A stretch of DNA of 64,000 bases from assembly GCA_000711775.1 (NCBI GenBank), contig ARYC01017305.1, forward strand, positions 1 through 64,000. Direction: 5' to 3'. Each line of letters starts with the position of its first letter. The first letter of the stretch is position 1. A program made the position numbers and the translations under genes. Origin of the DNA: Oxytricha trifallax (lineage: Eukaryota; Ciliophora; Spirotrichea; Sporadotrichida; Oxytrichidae). Positions 12,872 to 25,036 of this stretch are shown in pieces. The notes under the pieces are model-generated. The model had not been told where the DNA came from. It did not search any database and was given only the letters and a program-made list of their open reading frames with translations.

Positions 12872-14081
12872 TTCATTGATTTATATATAATGTTTATACA
12901 TTCCTAAGTCATAAACTATCAAACTAGCTAAATATTCTTTAAATTTTTATAATTAAATTAATTTAGATTTAATTAAATAGATATATAAATATATATTCTT
13001 ACTTTTCTTTATGAACAAAAACATAAGATATTTAAAAGTAAAATCTCATATTATATTAAAATAGACATATAGATTAAATCTAATTTAAATAAATTTTAAT
13101 TTTTAACATTAGAAATAATTATATGGATCAGTTGTTGGAATTATAATACTGAATTATCAATATTAATACTCAAGTTAATTTTAAGATTCAATTTCTTTAT
13201 ATTTAAGTTTTATATTTAAACTGTGCTTATATTTTAATAACAAATGAAAAGGATATATTCAAACGTTTTATTCGTTTTGATTTGTAATGTTTCGAATTAG
13301 TAATAAATTTAATAATCAAAATTAAAATTTTTAAAAAATAAATAGATGAAGTTAAAATTTGAAATTTCAAACTAATCATTAATTTTTATAGTCTTGTAAT
13401 TATAAACATTGAATGAATAAAATAAGAAAAATAGGAAAAGATCTTACTCTAATACAGGAGTGGTTCAATCTAGATAACTTAGACTCCTCCACTTTATTGT
13501 GGCAGCTTAAACTGTATTAAGACTCAGTATGATGAGAATAAGCAATAAATTCATTACTCCACAACTGAAAACATAGATTGAAAAGGTTGCCTAATCAATC
13601 AATCAGCTATATTGCCAACCTTAAGTTAGTAATCATTCATCATACGTATACCTAAATTTAGGAACAATGCCTTATTTACTTAAGCAACATTAAACAATTA
13701 ACACAAATTTTTACTCATAATGCTATAGAATGATATATATTAATTTCTATAGAAATTGATTATAAATATTATAATGACGATGATGATATTGATCTTATAT
13801 ATAGTGATGTACAAAGCAATTGTCTATTTATGATTCAAATAAATATCTCTAGTAGAATAATTAAAATCTTTCCATAATAAGAAGTCTTATCGTTATTTGA
13901 CTCATTAACAATTAGATCAAACAAAACTTAAGTCGATCAATCACTGAGTATTATTCCACATTGAGCATTGTTGTTTATACTTGGTTAAACAATACAACTA
14001 AAATTATTAGAATTTAATATTAAATATATAGCAATTTAATTATCTAGGCAGTATCTAACAAAAGCATAAATCTAAAGATGA
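12872..14081. other. AT-rich spacer, minor coding-like patch
   Basis: AT-rich DNA between two plus-strand coding regions. A slightly GC-richer patch at about 13450-13640 contains a near-duplicate gttgcctaatc / ttgccaacc motif and a short plus frame (EWFNLDNLDSSTLLWQLKL), too short to call. Confidence 0.4.
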
Positions 14082-14501
14082 ATTAGAGATTACACATTAT
14101 GTATCTCTCTTTATCTGGTCCATATCAATCAATCCAAGGATAGTTGCTTAAGCAAGTACACGTTGTGTTTGACAGTTAACTTTTGGCCTTGCTTGTTGTA
14201 CTAGTTGTTAGACTTAAAAGTAAAGGGATTATTTTAGGAAATGTCACATGCAGAGGAGCAGCTTATGCAGCAAATGGAATTATTTGAAAAAGAAAAAGCA
14301 GGCATAATTAAACAGTATCGCAGGAAACAGCTTCTGCCATACTTAATAACATTCATTCCTAAGAAAAACAAAGGATCTATTTATAAGAAATATATTTTAG
14401 TTATTTAAAACATAAATTGGAGTAAAAATAAACTTCAAAAACCTTTTAAATATAACAGCTTCTTAAAAGCCATCTTATAAAACTCATAACATCCAGATTG
14501 A
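14082..14501 (+). CDS. Unrecognised ORF with coiled-coil middle
   Basis: A plus-strand frame of 140 codons runs between a TGA at 14079 and the TGA at 14499. The best candidate start is the ATG at 14241, which opens an 86-residue product beginning MSHAEEQLMQQMELFEKEKA and continuing IIKQYRRKQLLPYL. This acidic/basic heptad-like stretch predicts a coiled coil. The upstream part is also open and includes a Cys-rich portion (KYTLCLTVNFWPC). Two in-frame TAG codons are read as Gln upstream of the ATG. It may belong to the same gene as the helical frame at 11.7-12.9 kb, separated by AT-rich DNA that would be an IES; that link is inference. No family recognised. Confidence 0.45.
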
Positions 14502-14604
14502 AAACAAAACTTTATTTAAATTTATAAGGAAGTAATCCTTTCCTTAAAAAGGGAAAGCTTTAACCACTAAACCCAATTCATAAGCTGAAGAGATAATATT
14601 CTTA

Positions 14605-16207
14605 TCAGCATTAAAAGACTTAAAAAGAATAAAAATAAGAAAATAATAATACGATCACATTGAGGTCTCTAGGGACCCCAATCTTTATAAGCTGTTGAGC
14701 TTTATAAGGGACAAGACCTATTAGTTTTTTGGAGATTCTCTCCTGGTATACTGAGTCTTCATCTTCTGCCTCTTATTCTTCCTTTTCCTTTGTTTATGTT
14801 TGTCTTTCTCTATCTTGGTCTTCCTTTCTTTCCTCTCTTTTGGTTTATGATTTAGACGTCATCTCCTAGGTCTTGAATTTGAATTACGTGTCAAAGTGTT
14901 TGACATTTATAGAGAATTTCATATCTTTATGAGAGATTTGTTCTCTGCATCTTGAGGTGATCAGTTGAATTAGGTCGCTTTTGAGGAAGTAGGCATGTTT
15001 CTGAAGGCATTTTACGTAGATCTCTATTTTGTTTAAGTGTGAGAAGTAGTCTGAGCTTATTGATAAACAGCATCTTTTATTTGCTGTAACATTTTTGAGG
15101 ATGTCTATGTTAAAGAGTCTTACGAAACCTTATAGTTCGGGTGGGGTATCTACTGCTGAGTTGGTCATGGTCTTAATATGTTCAGCTAGCTAGCCCTTGT
15201 TCATATTTACCATTTTAATCATTTCGTCACTGTTTTAGTTTTAGCAAATTGCTGCTATTGCTTCTGAGAATCTTTTGTGACCTTGTAGAGCCCACTGTTG
15301 ATTGTTGTTATCTAAATAGAGATACAGGATTCTCTATTATCGAATCTGATTTGGAGTTGTGCTTTAGTTAGGGACTGCATGTCTGATTATATTTAATTTT
15401 TATTATATTAATATGTAATCTCTTTATTATTAAGATCCATATTTAGTACTAAACCTTAATTTAATGATAAAGATTAATTTCCTATATAGTACTAAATTTC
15501 TTCTGTGACGTATTTGACGTCATTGGTTTGTTAGACTGGGTGCGTCATGGAGTGATTCATATATTTTCTTTCTTCTTAGATGTCTGACTTTGTGTAGTTT
15601 GTATGTTGACTAGAGTCGTCGATGTCGGAACTGTCAATTGAGTTGTCGTCATATCTTTGTTTCTCTTCCACAGATCTCCAGTCTTCCTCGTTGTCTGTAT
15701 AAATTATCTTTTATGTCATAATTTATCTATTGTCCATTGTGTGGATGCTATCTCCATCCACTACATAGTGTTTGTTACTTTCTATGTCTGAATATATGTC
15801 TTCAGCCTTTTCGATATGATCAGGTGGCAGAGGTGGTTGTTCAGAGTTAGTTATATAGGAATTTTCGAGCTGTTTTTGGGGTTTTGTTGGGGTTTTATAA
15901 ATTTGTTATTAATTGAAGCAAGTCTCAACATTTAAAAGAGTTGTTGAGTCCACAATTGTATTGTGTCGGTGTTGTTTTCTTTGTCAAACTGTATACCTGT
16001 GAGGTATATATAGAATTAGTTGACTGTCGAGAAGCCCTTTCTTATGAGTTTTCTGGCTATGAAAGTTAGTATTTCTAGTATGCGGAGTCCCCATTGTTGT
16101 TAGTTTTGTTTGATGATATCTATTGTATATAGTGCTAGGTGTTTGTAGTCATTATTTTCTATATCACCTTAGATTAAGTCTCGTTATGTTTTGCTCAGTA
16201 TACCCAT
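14605..16207 (-). pseudogene. Large unrecognised germline gene, two frame breaks
   Basis: Three overlapping minus frames form a gene of about 530 codons. Frame 1 starts at ATG 16207 (MGILSKTQRDLIQGDIENND) and contains a hydrophobic/helical LGLRILEILTFIARKLI-like segment; it ends at 15716. Frame 2 takes over near 15880 and gives an acidic linker (PPLPPDHIEKAEDIYSDIES, EEDWRSVEEKQRYDDNS), reaching TGA at 15219. Frame 3 (from about 15340 to TGA 14605) gives DTPPELQGFVRLFNIDILKN, a Lys/Arg/Glu-rich tail and the C-terminus. Glutamine is frequently TAA/TAG. No IES-like interruption is seen, so it may be germline-limited. A telomere-like tract (ttttggggttttgttgggg) lies at the first frame change. 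No family recognised. Confidence 0.6.
15874..15896. repeat. Telomere-like T4G4 tract inside a gene
   Basis: The sequence ttttggggttttgttggggt lies within the 14.6-16.2 kb gene, close to two perfect hypotrich telomere units (TTTTGGGG). It is too short and internal to be a telomere. It coincides with the place where the reading frame shifts, so an insertion scar or slippage in the repeat is possible. Confidence 0.6.
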
Positions 16208-16219
16208 TCTGTGTTTCTT

Positions 16220-17390
16220 ATTTAATACTTAATTATTATTAATTGATTGAAAATAAGAATATATAAAAGAGGAATAAAATATAAACCTGCAGAAATGGAA
16301 ATTAGCATGAAAAAAATCTCCTCTTAAATTCAGGGTTAGTCTGTTTTATTCTGATTTGCCATAATTATATCGAAGGAATCCTTTTGCGATGATATGGATA
16401 AATTAGAATAACTATTATTGTTATAGGTTTATTTAATTTGTACCTTATATCAATCTCATCATATTTAATACTCTTCTTAAAATTAACTGATTACCTTAAT
16501 AGGATAGATATAATCATTATGATAATTACTATATAATTATTTCATGATATAAAATATACAAAAAATAAGGTTAACTTAAACATCCAAAATATCATCCCTT
16601 TCATCATTCTTGTTTCCTAAATCTTTTGAGGTTAATATTTTTTTAAACTTATAAATGTTCAGTTTTCAAAATGAATATGAATATATATAAATATTACAAT
16701 CCTCACAGGCAGTAATCCTCTTTTTACTTACATTTAATGTTTTTATAATGTATATTATATTATTTTTAATTGCATATAATCTATTGGCTTAATATTCTTT
16801 TGGATATTGATAAATACTCTATTTGACTCTTAAATGATTTAAATGAGAAATAAAGCATTGTAAACTTGGGTATTTTATAAAATTCAATCTTTAACTTTAT
16901 TCGTTGAAGTTGGAATTAAATAATAAAAAATGCGGTGAAATTTGATTAATTAATCATATAACTGCCATGAGTTTTAGTGGCAAGAAAAAACTGAAATTAA
17001 TAAATTATTTAGATTTAAAATTAGAATTAAACAGTTAATTATCTTACTATATAACACATATATTATTCACTGATAAGAATAGAGATTTCTTTATTAATCC
17101 CGAGAATATTAGACTTAAATGATTGACCATTTAAAACTATTATAATAATGCCATTTGCTGCACTTTTCTTTATTATATTTATATTTGCTCATAATATGAC
17201 TGATTAGTGTATAATTTCTGTTGAAATAATCTAAATTGGATAAATTAATTCTTTTGAAGGACCCTACTTTTAATAATGTTTAAATTTATGCTTAATTATG
17301 TATTTAAATTAAATAAATTACTATTTATTTTGTAATTAATCTTTATTTTATTGTCGTGTAAATCTCAATTCTTATATTCTTAGTTAATTT
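16220..17390. other. AT-rich germline DNA, no gene seen
   Basis: Uniformly AT-rich sequence upstream of the minus-strand gene at 14.6-16.2 kb; no coding frame or repeat recognised. Confidence 0.5.
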
Positions 17391-17809
17391 TATCGCATTT
17401 ATTTTTAATTCTGTCTGTCAAGTGGCACCTCTCAATAAATCTTTTTACCTTGAATTTTAGGCATCCTTACTTCACTTCATGACTTTTTCATAGGTTCAAA
17501 CTTACTGTAATTTAAGAATTTGACTTTTGTAATACTTTTCATATTCACTTTTATTAAAATTAATAATAAGAATTTTAAAAATAATTTAATACTAAAGATT
17601 ATGAATCGACAATGTTTATTTACTTTCAGTTAAATCTTTCAACTGATTTTCCAAGCTGTTATGTAAGCTTTCAATCTTTCCCCACGAACCCATTAATTAA
17701 CTCAAACACACTGAATTCTGCTATGCAATGAAGTCAGACTGGTTCATGCAACTCTTACTTTTAATATTTGAGCTATCTGAGCTTCATCACGATTAAAAGT
17801 GTAATCCAT
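17390..17809 (-). pseudogene. Unrecognised gene with 38 nt intron
   Basis: On the minus strand, ATG at 17809 begins MDYTFNRDEAQIAQILK. A canonical intron follows (gtaagag...cattgcatag, 38 nt). The reading frame then continues without a break as QNSVCLSQLMGSWGKIESLH and KDLTESKQTLSIHNL. Splicing is needed because the unspliced frame hits TGA at once. Further downstream the frame decays: a frame change occurs near 17500 and the segment SEVRMPKIQGKKIY...EVPLDRQN contains two TGA codons. The first exon and the splice signals are convincing; the 3' part looks degraded. Helical, no family recognised. Confidence 0.5.
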
Positions 17810-18768
17810 TAAGCAATTTGCATGAACGAGTGAGAATAGGAAAAAGAGAAGAGATAAAGCATTAGTAAATTAAGTAAGTGAAGTGTAAATTTTCAAAATT
17901 TTCCTGTTTTTATTGGATTTATTGATTAAAAATTTATATGATCAATTTTTTAAATAAGTTCCCATTATAATAGTGTATAAATATTCAATTATTTAATTAA
18001 AGTAAAGAGTTAACTTTGTTTAATATCGTAGGCTATTTTAAATTGTGGTGTATGTTCACATCTAAAGATGATAATTTATATTATATTACATTTTTATTTA
18101 TTAATTTGACGTTTAAATTAGAAATAATTATTGAATTATTTATATTTTACTTATCTATTGATGTTTTATAAAATTATTGGTGAATATTTTTCAGCTTATT
18201 TACTGGATAATGTGCTCAATATGCATCATTTAAAAATACAAAAAAAGTAGCTTTAATTTTATCATTATCATGTTTATTATTAAAATCATTTCTGTTTTAC
18301 CTCTTGTAATTTTGACAGTCACTTGTTTATTAAGGAATCGAGATTAGAATTCTAAATAACTTGATATACCACAAACTAAATGCTAGATATTACATTCAAT
18401 ATAATATTTAGGCTAATTCTATAGATGATATAGTTATTAATTTATTTGTTAATTTATATTTTTTAGAGTTATCTTATAGCAATTGGCCACTCTTATTAGT
18501 TATTAAAAAAGAAGGATTGGCTGCTTTTACTAATATTTTTTATGCCAAGTTTATTATATTTTAATCTTTACGGATAATAACTTTAATAAATATTAAATTA
18601 TAATTGCTTGAATAAAATATACTGTGATTTAAGCTATAAATTAAAAGATTATTTTGAAAGAGTAGTTGTCTAATAATTTCAAAAATAACTAAACAAATCT
18701 AGCGAGAAAAACCAAAGGTATAAAAAATATTAATCTTATTTACAAAAGTCGATCTTCAATACTAATAA
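17810..18768. other. AT-rich germline DNA, no gene seen
   Basis: AT-rich flank between the intron-containing minus-strand gene and hairpin element W. Nothing supportable on either strand. Confidence 0.5.
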
Positions 18769-19323
18769 TGAGTAAGAATTTAAATATTTACCAGAAATTA
18801 TGAATTAATCAAGATTTTGATCATAGTATTTTATAATAATTTTAGTAATAAATTAATTAAAACCACACTCTATCCCTAACGATGTATAGATTAGAGATAG
18901 AGTGTGATGGAGTGTTATTATAAATATTCATTCAATAATCTTTAAAATATGAAATTTCATTTTATTAAAACAACATTTTAATTTAATTTAATATCTTATC
19001 ATCATTCTTCTCTAATTAATTACTCATATTTAATGAATAATTTTCAAAACTTCTTAACTTTAACAATTAAAAATATTAAATGTATAAACTAATTATATAT
19101 CAATTAAATTAAAATGTTGTTTTAATAAAATGAAATTTCATATTTTAAAGATTATTGAATGAATATTTATAATAACACTCCATCACACTCTATCTCTAAT
19201 CTATACATCGTTAGGGATAGAGTGTGGTTTTAATTAATTTATTACTAAAATTATTATAAAATACTATGATCAAAATCTTGATTAATTCATAATTTCTTGG
19301 TAAATATTTAAATTCTTACTCAA
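18769..19323. mobile_element. Near-perfect palindromic element W
   Basis: A 555 bp foldback whose arms of about 220 bp (18769-18992 and 19101-19323) are almost exact reverse complements around an AT-rich loop. The arms contain gagtaagaatttaaatattt at the ends and the marker gggatagagtgtgg inside. A diverged second copy (41550-43242) shares the ends and the marker and has been split by element V. No coding capacity; a MITE/foldback element. Confidence 0.85.
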
Positions 19324-19630
19324 TGCTTATTCAAAAAATTGAATAAATAATATTTAAGAAAACGACTTAAATTCAAATAAATAAAAATAATAATAAAACT
19401 CCAAGGATAAAGTTTAAAGAAATAAAAGTATGTGAACAATTGGAGAAATAAAAATAAATCTTATAAAATTGAGCTAATTTATAAAATTACTGTAAATAAT
19501 TGTTAAACATAGAGAATTTGACAGTAGAAGTGATTAATTAAATATTTTTATGCAGGTTTAATATGTGCTTATAATAATGCATACAGAGAGAGCATTATAC
19601 AATGGTTTTATGAATGGCTGATCTTTTCTT

Positions 19631-20424
19631 TCAGTTAGTCTTGGTATAAACAGCTGCTGATGGAGATGTGAAGTTGCCTAATTCACTAGCATGCTTGAAG
19701 AATACTGCTCCGTATTTTTTGTTTTTTTCATTAGAAGTCAAGACGCTGTCGCTGTAGGTTGATTGAATGTTATCGAACAGAGTCCAAAAAGAGCTTTTCT
19801 TTTACATGAAAGCTTGACTTGCAAGGTTAGCAACAAGTACAGCAGTAAATGATAGGTTATGAGATACTCAGGGTAAGCTTTCTTGTTAGCACTGAACATA
19901 TCATTTTTCATAAATATAGTATAAATCTGTTATTATGTTAGAGGAAATCTCTATAGCTAGAGTAGCTCTCCAATAGAGAATACGTTAAGACAGCTTAAGA
20001 ATTCTGCTGCTGCTTCTTCAGCGTTTTCGCGCAAATTGTGCGGTTCATATATCTCTAGCTATGGGGAACTTTGCAACTTGACTGAAGCTTTCTTGTCGAA
20101 GGCTTGCATTAACTCGACTAGTCTGCATTTATTCGTTTGTGCGTTGAATTTAATTTTGAAGTCTCCTAACTTGGACAAAAAACTCAACTGGATTGAATTT
20201 AGAGTCAGTGTATTCAGTTGAGGTGAACATCTTGGTAATTTAAGCTGAGGCCTCAGTGCAAGCAATCAAGAAGGTATCTCTATCATTTTAGCTGTTGTCA
20301 ATGAGTGAGGTGCAGGTAACAGAATTGAGTTAGAGATTGAATTTCCAAAATCAGAGAAGGTATCGGCTTTAACAACGGTTTGACCCACGGCTATAACGCT
20401 CTAGAGAACGAGGATGTTTTTCAT
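19631..20424 (-). pseudogene. Putative secreted protein gene, frame-broken
   Basis: ATG at 20424 on the minus strand gives MKNILVLQSVIAVGQTVVKA, which reads as a signal peptide with one TAG-encoded Gln. The frame then shifts and continues as VTCTSLIDNSQNDRDTFLIA, FNPVEFFVQVRRLQNQIQRT and LRQESFSQVAKF. It shifts again to ENAEEAAAEFLSCLNVFSIG, and finally to ASQAFMQKKSSFWTLFDNIQ and EKNKKYGAVFFKHASELGNF, ending at TGA 19631. The whole would be about 250 residues, mostly helical, probably extracellular. An AT-rich stretch near 19900-19960 could be a short IES or intron rather than damage. No family recognised. Base composition is clearly richer in GC than the flanks. Confidence 0.6.
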
Positions 20425-20685
20425 CTTAAACTTTAAACTAGAATCTTAATAATTAAAATACTATATATAATTTGAATTTGAATTTGAATTTACAACTTAC
20501 TTATCACAAAAAAATTACTCTTTTATTTGTTATAAATATAATAATAATAATATTAAGAGCAAATAAACAGAGGTATAATTATATCTTTAGTAGACAAAAT
20601 ATGCTTTGCTTGTGCTAATTAAAATAGATAGATGCATTTGGAAGAGAAAGGGAGCTTCATTTACATCCATGCAGACCTGAGTTGA

Positions 20686-21030
20686 AGAATTACGGTCTAT
20701 TATGATTTTCAATGGGCAAGGAATGTTAATATGATGTAAAAATAGTTTACTGGTAATACGATCCTTTTGCAATTTAGGACACTGGATTTAATTGCTTTAA
20801 GTCATCATCCTACAGTAGAGAAGATGTTTAAATATAGAGGTATCTTGAAATAACAAATAAAGACATTGGTTGTGAAGTATGAGTATAGCTTTGGAACAAA
20901 AAATGTAAAGAATGTTACAGCAACACTACTTGCTGATTATACTCCCAAGATTGCATTAAACAGTTAAATTGAGATAAGCATCACATTCTTGAGAGTAAAC
21001 AATAAAGATATAAGAGTAGTTTATTGTTGA
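20686..21030 (+). CDS. Unrecognised ORF, 114 residues
   Basis: A plus frame of 115 codons between TGA 20683 and TGA 21028 contains VYYDFQWARNVNMMQKQFTG, LSHHPTVEKMFKYRGILKQQ, KTLVVKYEYSFGTKNVKNVT and IEISITFLRVNNKDIRVVYC. The same frame upstream of the TGA (from about 20590) is also protein-like (CFACANQNRQMHLEEKGSFI), so the TGA may be a mutation in a longer gene. Beta-rich composition, no family recognised. A minus-strand frame across 20587-20772 is also open, which lowers confidence in the first part. Confidence 0.4.
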
Positions 21031-21167
21031 TTTAGACAAAAAATTTATTATTTAATTAATGGTCATCTTTCTTAACATTTTATTTATTTAGTGTAATTAT
21101 TAATTTAAAAATTAATGTTTTTCTTTAAAATATTAAACTCTTATCATTTAATTTTAAAAATAATAAT

Positions 21168-22227
21168 ATTGATAAAATAGATAAAAATAGGAAATTAAAG
21201 AATCAAGTTTGTGATTTATATTTATAATTAATATTAACTGCCTTGAATTAGGAGTATTCTTAAGTGTAATTAGATTTAGTATTAAAATTAATTAGATTTA
21301 AATTTAAATATATTACTAAAATGGTCAGGTGGTCAGGTGGTCTGGCATTGTCTTTGGTGGTCTACCGTAATAATATATATAAATATGTAATTAATCTTAC
21401 CGAATTGTAGATCACTAAAATGGCGGCAGCATACCGGACACCACTAGCAGTGGATGGACTAAAGCTAATACGTGCCCTCTCACCATTAGGAGCAGTTTAT
21501 CGCAAAAGAGAATGCTAAGCGGGAGAAGGAATAATCAATACAGAACCGCGGATCTAGAGGCGCTGTCGATGTTACCAATAACTACATGATTGAGAAACTT
21601 TCAGGGGAGCACAATCAAAGGAGGAGTACATTAGGAAGAATTCGGGCGATGTGTCGCAGTTAGTAGCCATTGCCAAAGCACAGAGTTCAATGAACTAAGC
21701 CGATCAAGTGATCCAGAAGTCCGGTGTCGGCATTAAGGAGAGGGTACCAATAATAACATCTCTCCAATAATACATTGCCGATCTCAAGAAAAACGGAAAT
21801 TACGCCAGCCCCTCAAAGATGCCGATCTAAAAGCACTCGGCTACCTCCACATTCTCAATGAACTGTATGAGCTCATAATAAGGCGCAAGAACAGTAAGGT
21901 TCACAGGATACACGGGCCCACCATGATTTCACAGAGGCGGTGTGGTCAGAGACAGAGTCGGGTGTCTAGTGAGGCAACGCCATTTTAGTGATCTACACTT
22001 CGGTAAGATTAATTACATATTTATATATATTATTACGGTAGACCACCAAAGACAATGCCAGACCACCTGACCACTTTAGTAATATATTTAAATTTAAATC
22101 TAATTAATTTTAATACTAAATCTAATTACGCTTAAGAATACTCCTAATTCAAGGCAGTTAATATTAATTATAAATATAAATCACAAACTTGATTCTTTAA
22201 TTTCCTATTTTTATCTATTTTATCAAT
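21168..22227. mobile_element. Long-TIR element Y, copy 2
   Basis: Same architecture as copy 1: arms of about 255 bp (21168-21424 and 21979-22227) starting attgataaaatagataaaaa, enclosing a GC-richer core. It is inserted in simple AT-rich DNA rather than in element X. Copies differ by scattered substitutions in the core, showing independent history after duplication. Confidence 0.85.
21454..21991 (+). pseudogene. Cargo gene fragment in Y2 (same as Y1)
   Basis: Reads like the Y1 cargo: MDQSQYVPSHHYEQFIAKEN, then a shifted frame with SGDVSQLVAIAKAQSSMNQA and SLQQY, then a further shift to DADLKALGYLHILNELYELI. Glutamines at TAA/TAG positions are conserved between the two copies. Substitutions relative to Y1 include the loss of the internal Met before RKNSGDV. 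The shared frame changes at equivalent places argue that the fragment was already non-coding, or spliced, in the common ancestor. Function unknown. Confidence 0.5.
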
Positions 22228-23459
22228 AATATTAATTATACTAATATTAACTTTTATTAAGATATTTAACATTTGACAACTAATTACATTTTTATCCCTA
22301 TTTAAGATATGATTGGAACAAAAATTAAAAATAGAATTATTGTTTATTTAACTTATTTTGTATAGAAAATTATAATTGTAAATTTGGATCTTGTATTTAT
22401 TGCATACTATTTATTGAATTTATTCGAGAGGAAAGATTGTTTACATATTCCTTGTTAAGTTTTTATTATTGCTCATAGAAATTACATTTTTAACAGCTTG
22501 AATTTCTTTTAGAATATATTATTATTAGTATATTTTAAGTTATTAACTGTTAAGAAATTTTAAATTAAAATAATTAATATGTTTAAAGTAGCTTCACCGT
22601 AAAAATATAATTACTAGATAATGAAAGAATTTGAATTGTGTGTATAATATTTGAATATATGTATTTATTGTTTCTATAGAATATTTTTACTTATATGTCT
22701 CTCGTTTTTTAGAGATTAATATATATATTATACCAGACACTATAATAAATCAACTTTTAAATTATAAATGAAGAACAGCAAATAGTTTTAATTTTCATTT
22801 AAAATCATTCTACTTTGTGTTTTATTAGAGATATTATTTTATTAAATTATATTTGTCTATTAAATATTAATCTGATTTTATCCTCTCTCCTTTAAAACTG
22901 TTTAAACAAATTGTTTTATACTTAAGTTTTTATTGTTTTTGATAGAAACTCAATGAATCTTTGCCAAATACGATATCTTTATAATACTAAAATAGAGTTA
23001 ACAATATTTCATTCGCTAATTGTATACTCTTACGCAATTTAATATGGATGACTTCTTGTATTTTCACTTGAGACTGTTAAATTATATAGCAATGTTTTAT
23101 TTTAAATTAGACATATTGATTTTGAATAAATATACTACAAATATCATGACTAATTTTCATGATCTAAAGAGCCCCTAGCCCAAATCAGCAAAAACAAATT
23201 CAAAAAATTCTTTAACTTTAAGACTTTTGTCAATAAATTAAATCAATATGAGCACATTAACTTCAAATATATGGATCAGAACTACTCCAACTTTATTGCT
23301 TAATACAGATATTTAAATAAAAAATTTCTGGATAAATTGTTTTAATTGTTTAAATGATTTTAAAGAGCTTATAATCCTTGAAAATTTTGTTTATAGATAA
23401 TATTAAGTAAAGTAATTATAATATTTTATAATGACTAGTTTAAATTTAAAGCTAATTGA
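22228..23459. other. AT-rich germline DNA, no gene seen
   Basis: AT-rich flank downstream of Y2 with no supportable gene, repeat or RNA feature. Confidence 0.5.
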
Positions 23460-25036
23460 ATAAAAATTGTGGAACTGAAATTATAAATTCGCTAATTCTG
23501 TCCTAAGTCTTCACTTAGTCGTCGAAAAAACAATAAAAATTTAGATACCTGCTCAGAGTTTTCAGATTGTGATAGTTGGGACGAGGAAAGGATTGATACC
23601 CCATAGCAATTTAATCGAAAGTAAATTGAAGTCGTAGACTCAAGTGAAGACTTAATTTATAAACCAATAAATTGTTTGTAGAGAATAAGATCGCACATCC
23701 TTCACAATAAGTTGAAACAAAATTAAGAGTTAAAATATAATAACCAAGGATTTATAAATTGTGGATGAACAGGATGAGGTAGAACTTAATCCCAAATCAA
23801 ATTTCAATTTTATCGAAGATTAACCAGTATCAAAACAGTACTTGAACTAAACAACTAAAGAAATTATTCATTTAATACTTCATTTACATTTACATAACAA
23901 TTCCAAGGGAATAAGAATTCGCAAAAGCCCCTAAAACTCGCAGAAAATTTCAAAAAAAAAGATTAATTTCATGTATAATCGATATAAATTAGAGGCTATG
24001 CAAGAATGCAAAGTATAAAAGTTAAAAAAACAGTAAAGTGGTTAAGAGTTATAAGGATTTAGGAACTTACTAAACAAACGATCCATTTATAAGTGTCAAA
24101 ATATCTCTGAGAGAATAATAATCATTTATATGTACTACATTTAAATTAGTTGTTATGTTAATATCAAGAAAAATATATTAAAGCATCTTAATCAATTCAT
24201 ATTTTCCTAAAAAATGTTCAAACACTTGAACAAACAAGAAAAAACATAGATATGCTCTTGATGTAATAAAAAAGTATAGTAATCAATTGTATTTGATAAA
24301 AATTTATTTGATTCTGTAGATACTAACAATATATAAAAACCTAGAAATCGATTCAGAATAATTTCTATTAATTAGACGAAAATAATAAAAGTGTTCATTA
24401 AAAGTGATAATAAATAATATCTATGCACATTAGATAGATGGTGACAGATACGATAAAAAAATAACATTTAATCGTAGGTGTTTTTCAAATCAATCAAAAA
24501 GGAATAAATTCGAGAATGATCTTGAAGAAATAAAAAACATGAAACTTTAAAGACACACTAAAGAACTCGATAAAAAACCCCTTCTAAACTGTTATATAAA
24601 TCATCTAATAAGTGCCAATAAAACCTAACATTAAAGTAAATAAACCCAACAAACCTTATCTTAAATTCTTAAATTAGACATTACATATATCAAAACAACT
24701 AAAAGCTATGAAAATAAAGATAAAAGAACATCTACGAGGTTCAAAATTGATGAAGAAATATTCATTAAAACTTGGGAACAGTTTTAGCCATTAAATAATA
24801 TTGATTGGGAAAAATAAGTAATCAAAACAAGCTTGATTAAGAGTAGTTATATGGATAAATAAAGTATTTATAAAAAACGTTGAAAATTTATGGATAATAA
24901 CAAGTAAAACAATAATCATGGATTGACTAACATTATTAAGAAAAAGAGATAATGAAAAGGAAAAAAATGAAAGAATAACAAAATAAAAGTAGGGAATAAA
25001 TAAACTCAATTCACTAATAAATTTATCAAAAATCAC
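23460..25036 (+). pseudogene. Degraded glutamine-rich gene, family not recognised
   Basis: Successive plus frames look coding under the ciliate code. 23460-23768 gives TCSEFSDCDSWDEERIDTPQ and EVVDSSEDLIYKPINCLQRI. 23761-24519 is one frame broken by TGA at 24259 and 24442; it includes VDEQDEVELNPKSNFNFIED, a CxxC-like QICS/CNKKV segment around the first TGA, and RNRFRIISINQTKIIKVFIK. 24660-25036 gives RTSTRFKIDEEIFIKTWEQF and NNIDWEKQVIKTSLIK with another TGA. The acidic N-terminus and basic remainder are consistent with a nuclear protein. Repeated TGAs where Arg (CGA) would fit suggest decay by C-to-T changes. No family named. Confidence 0.5.
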
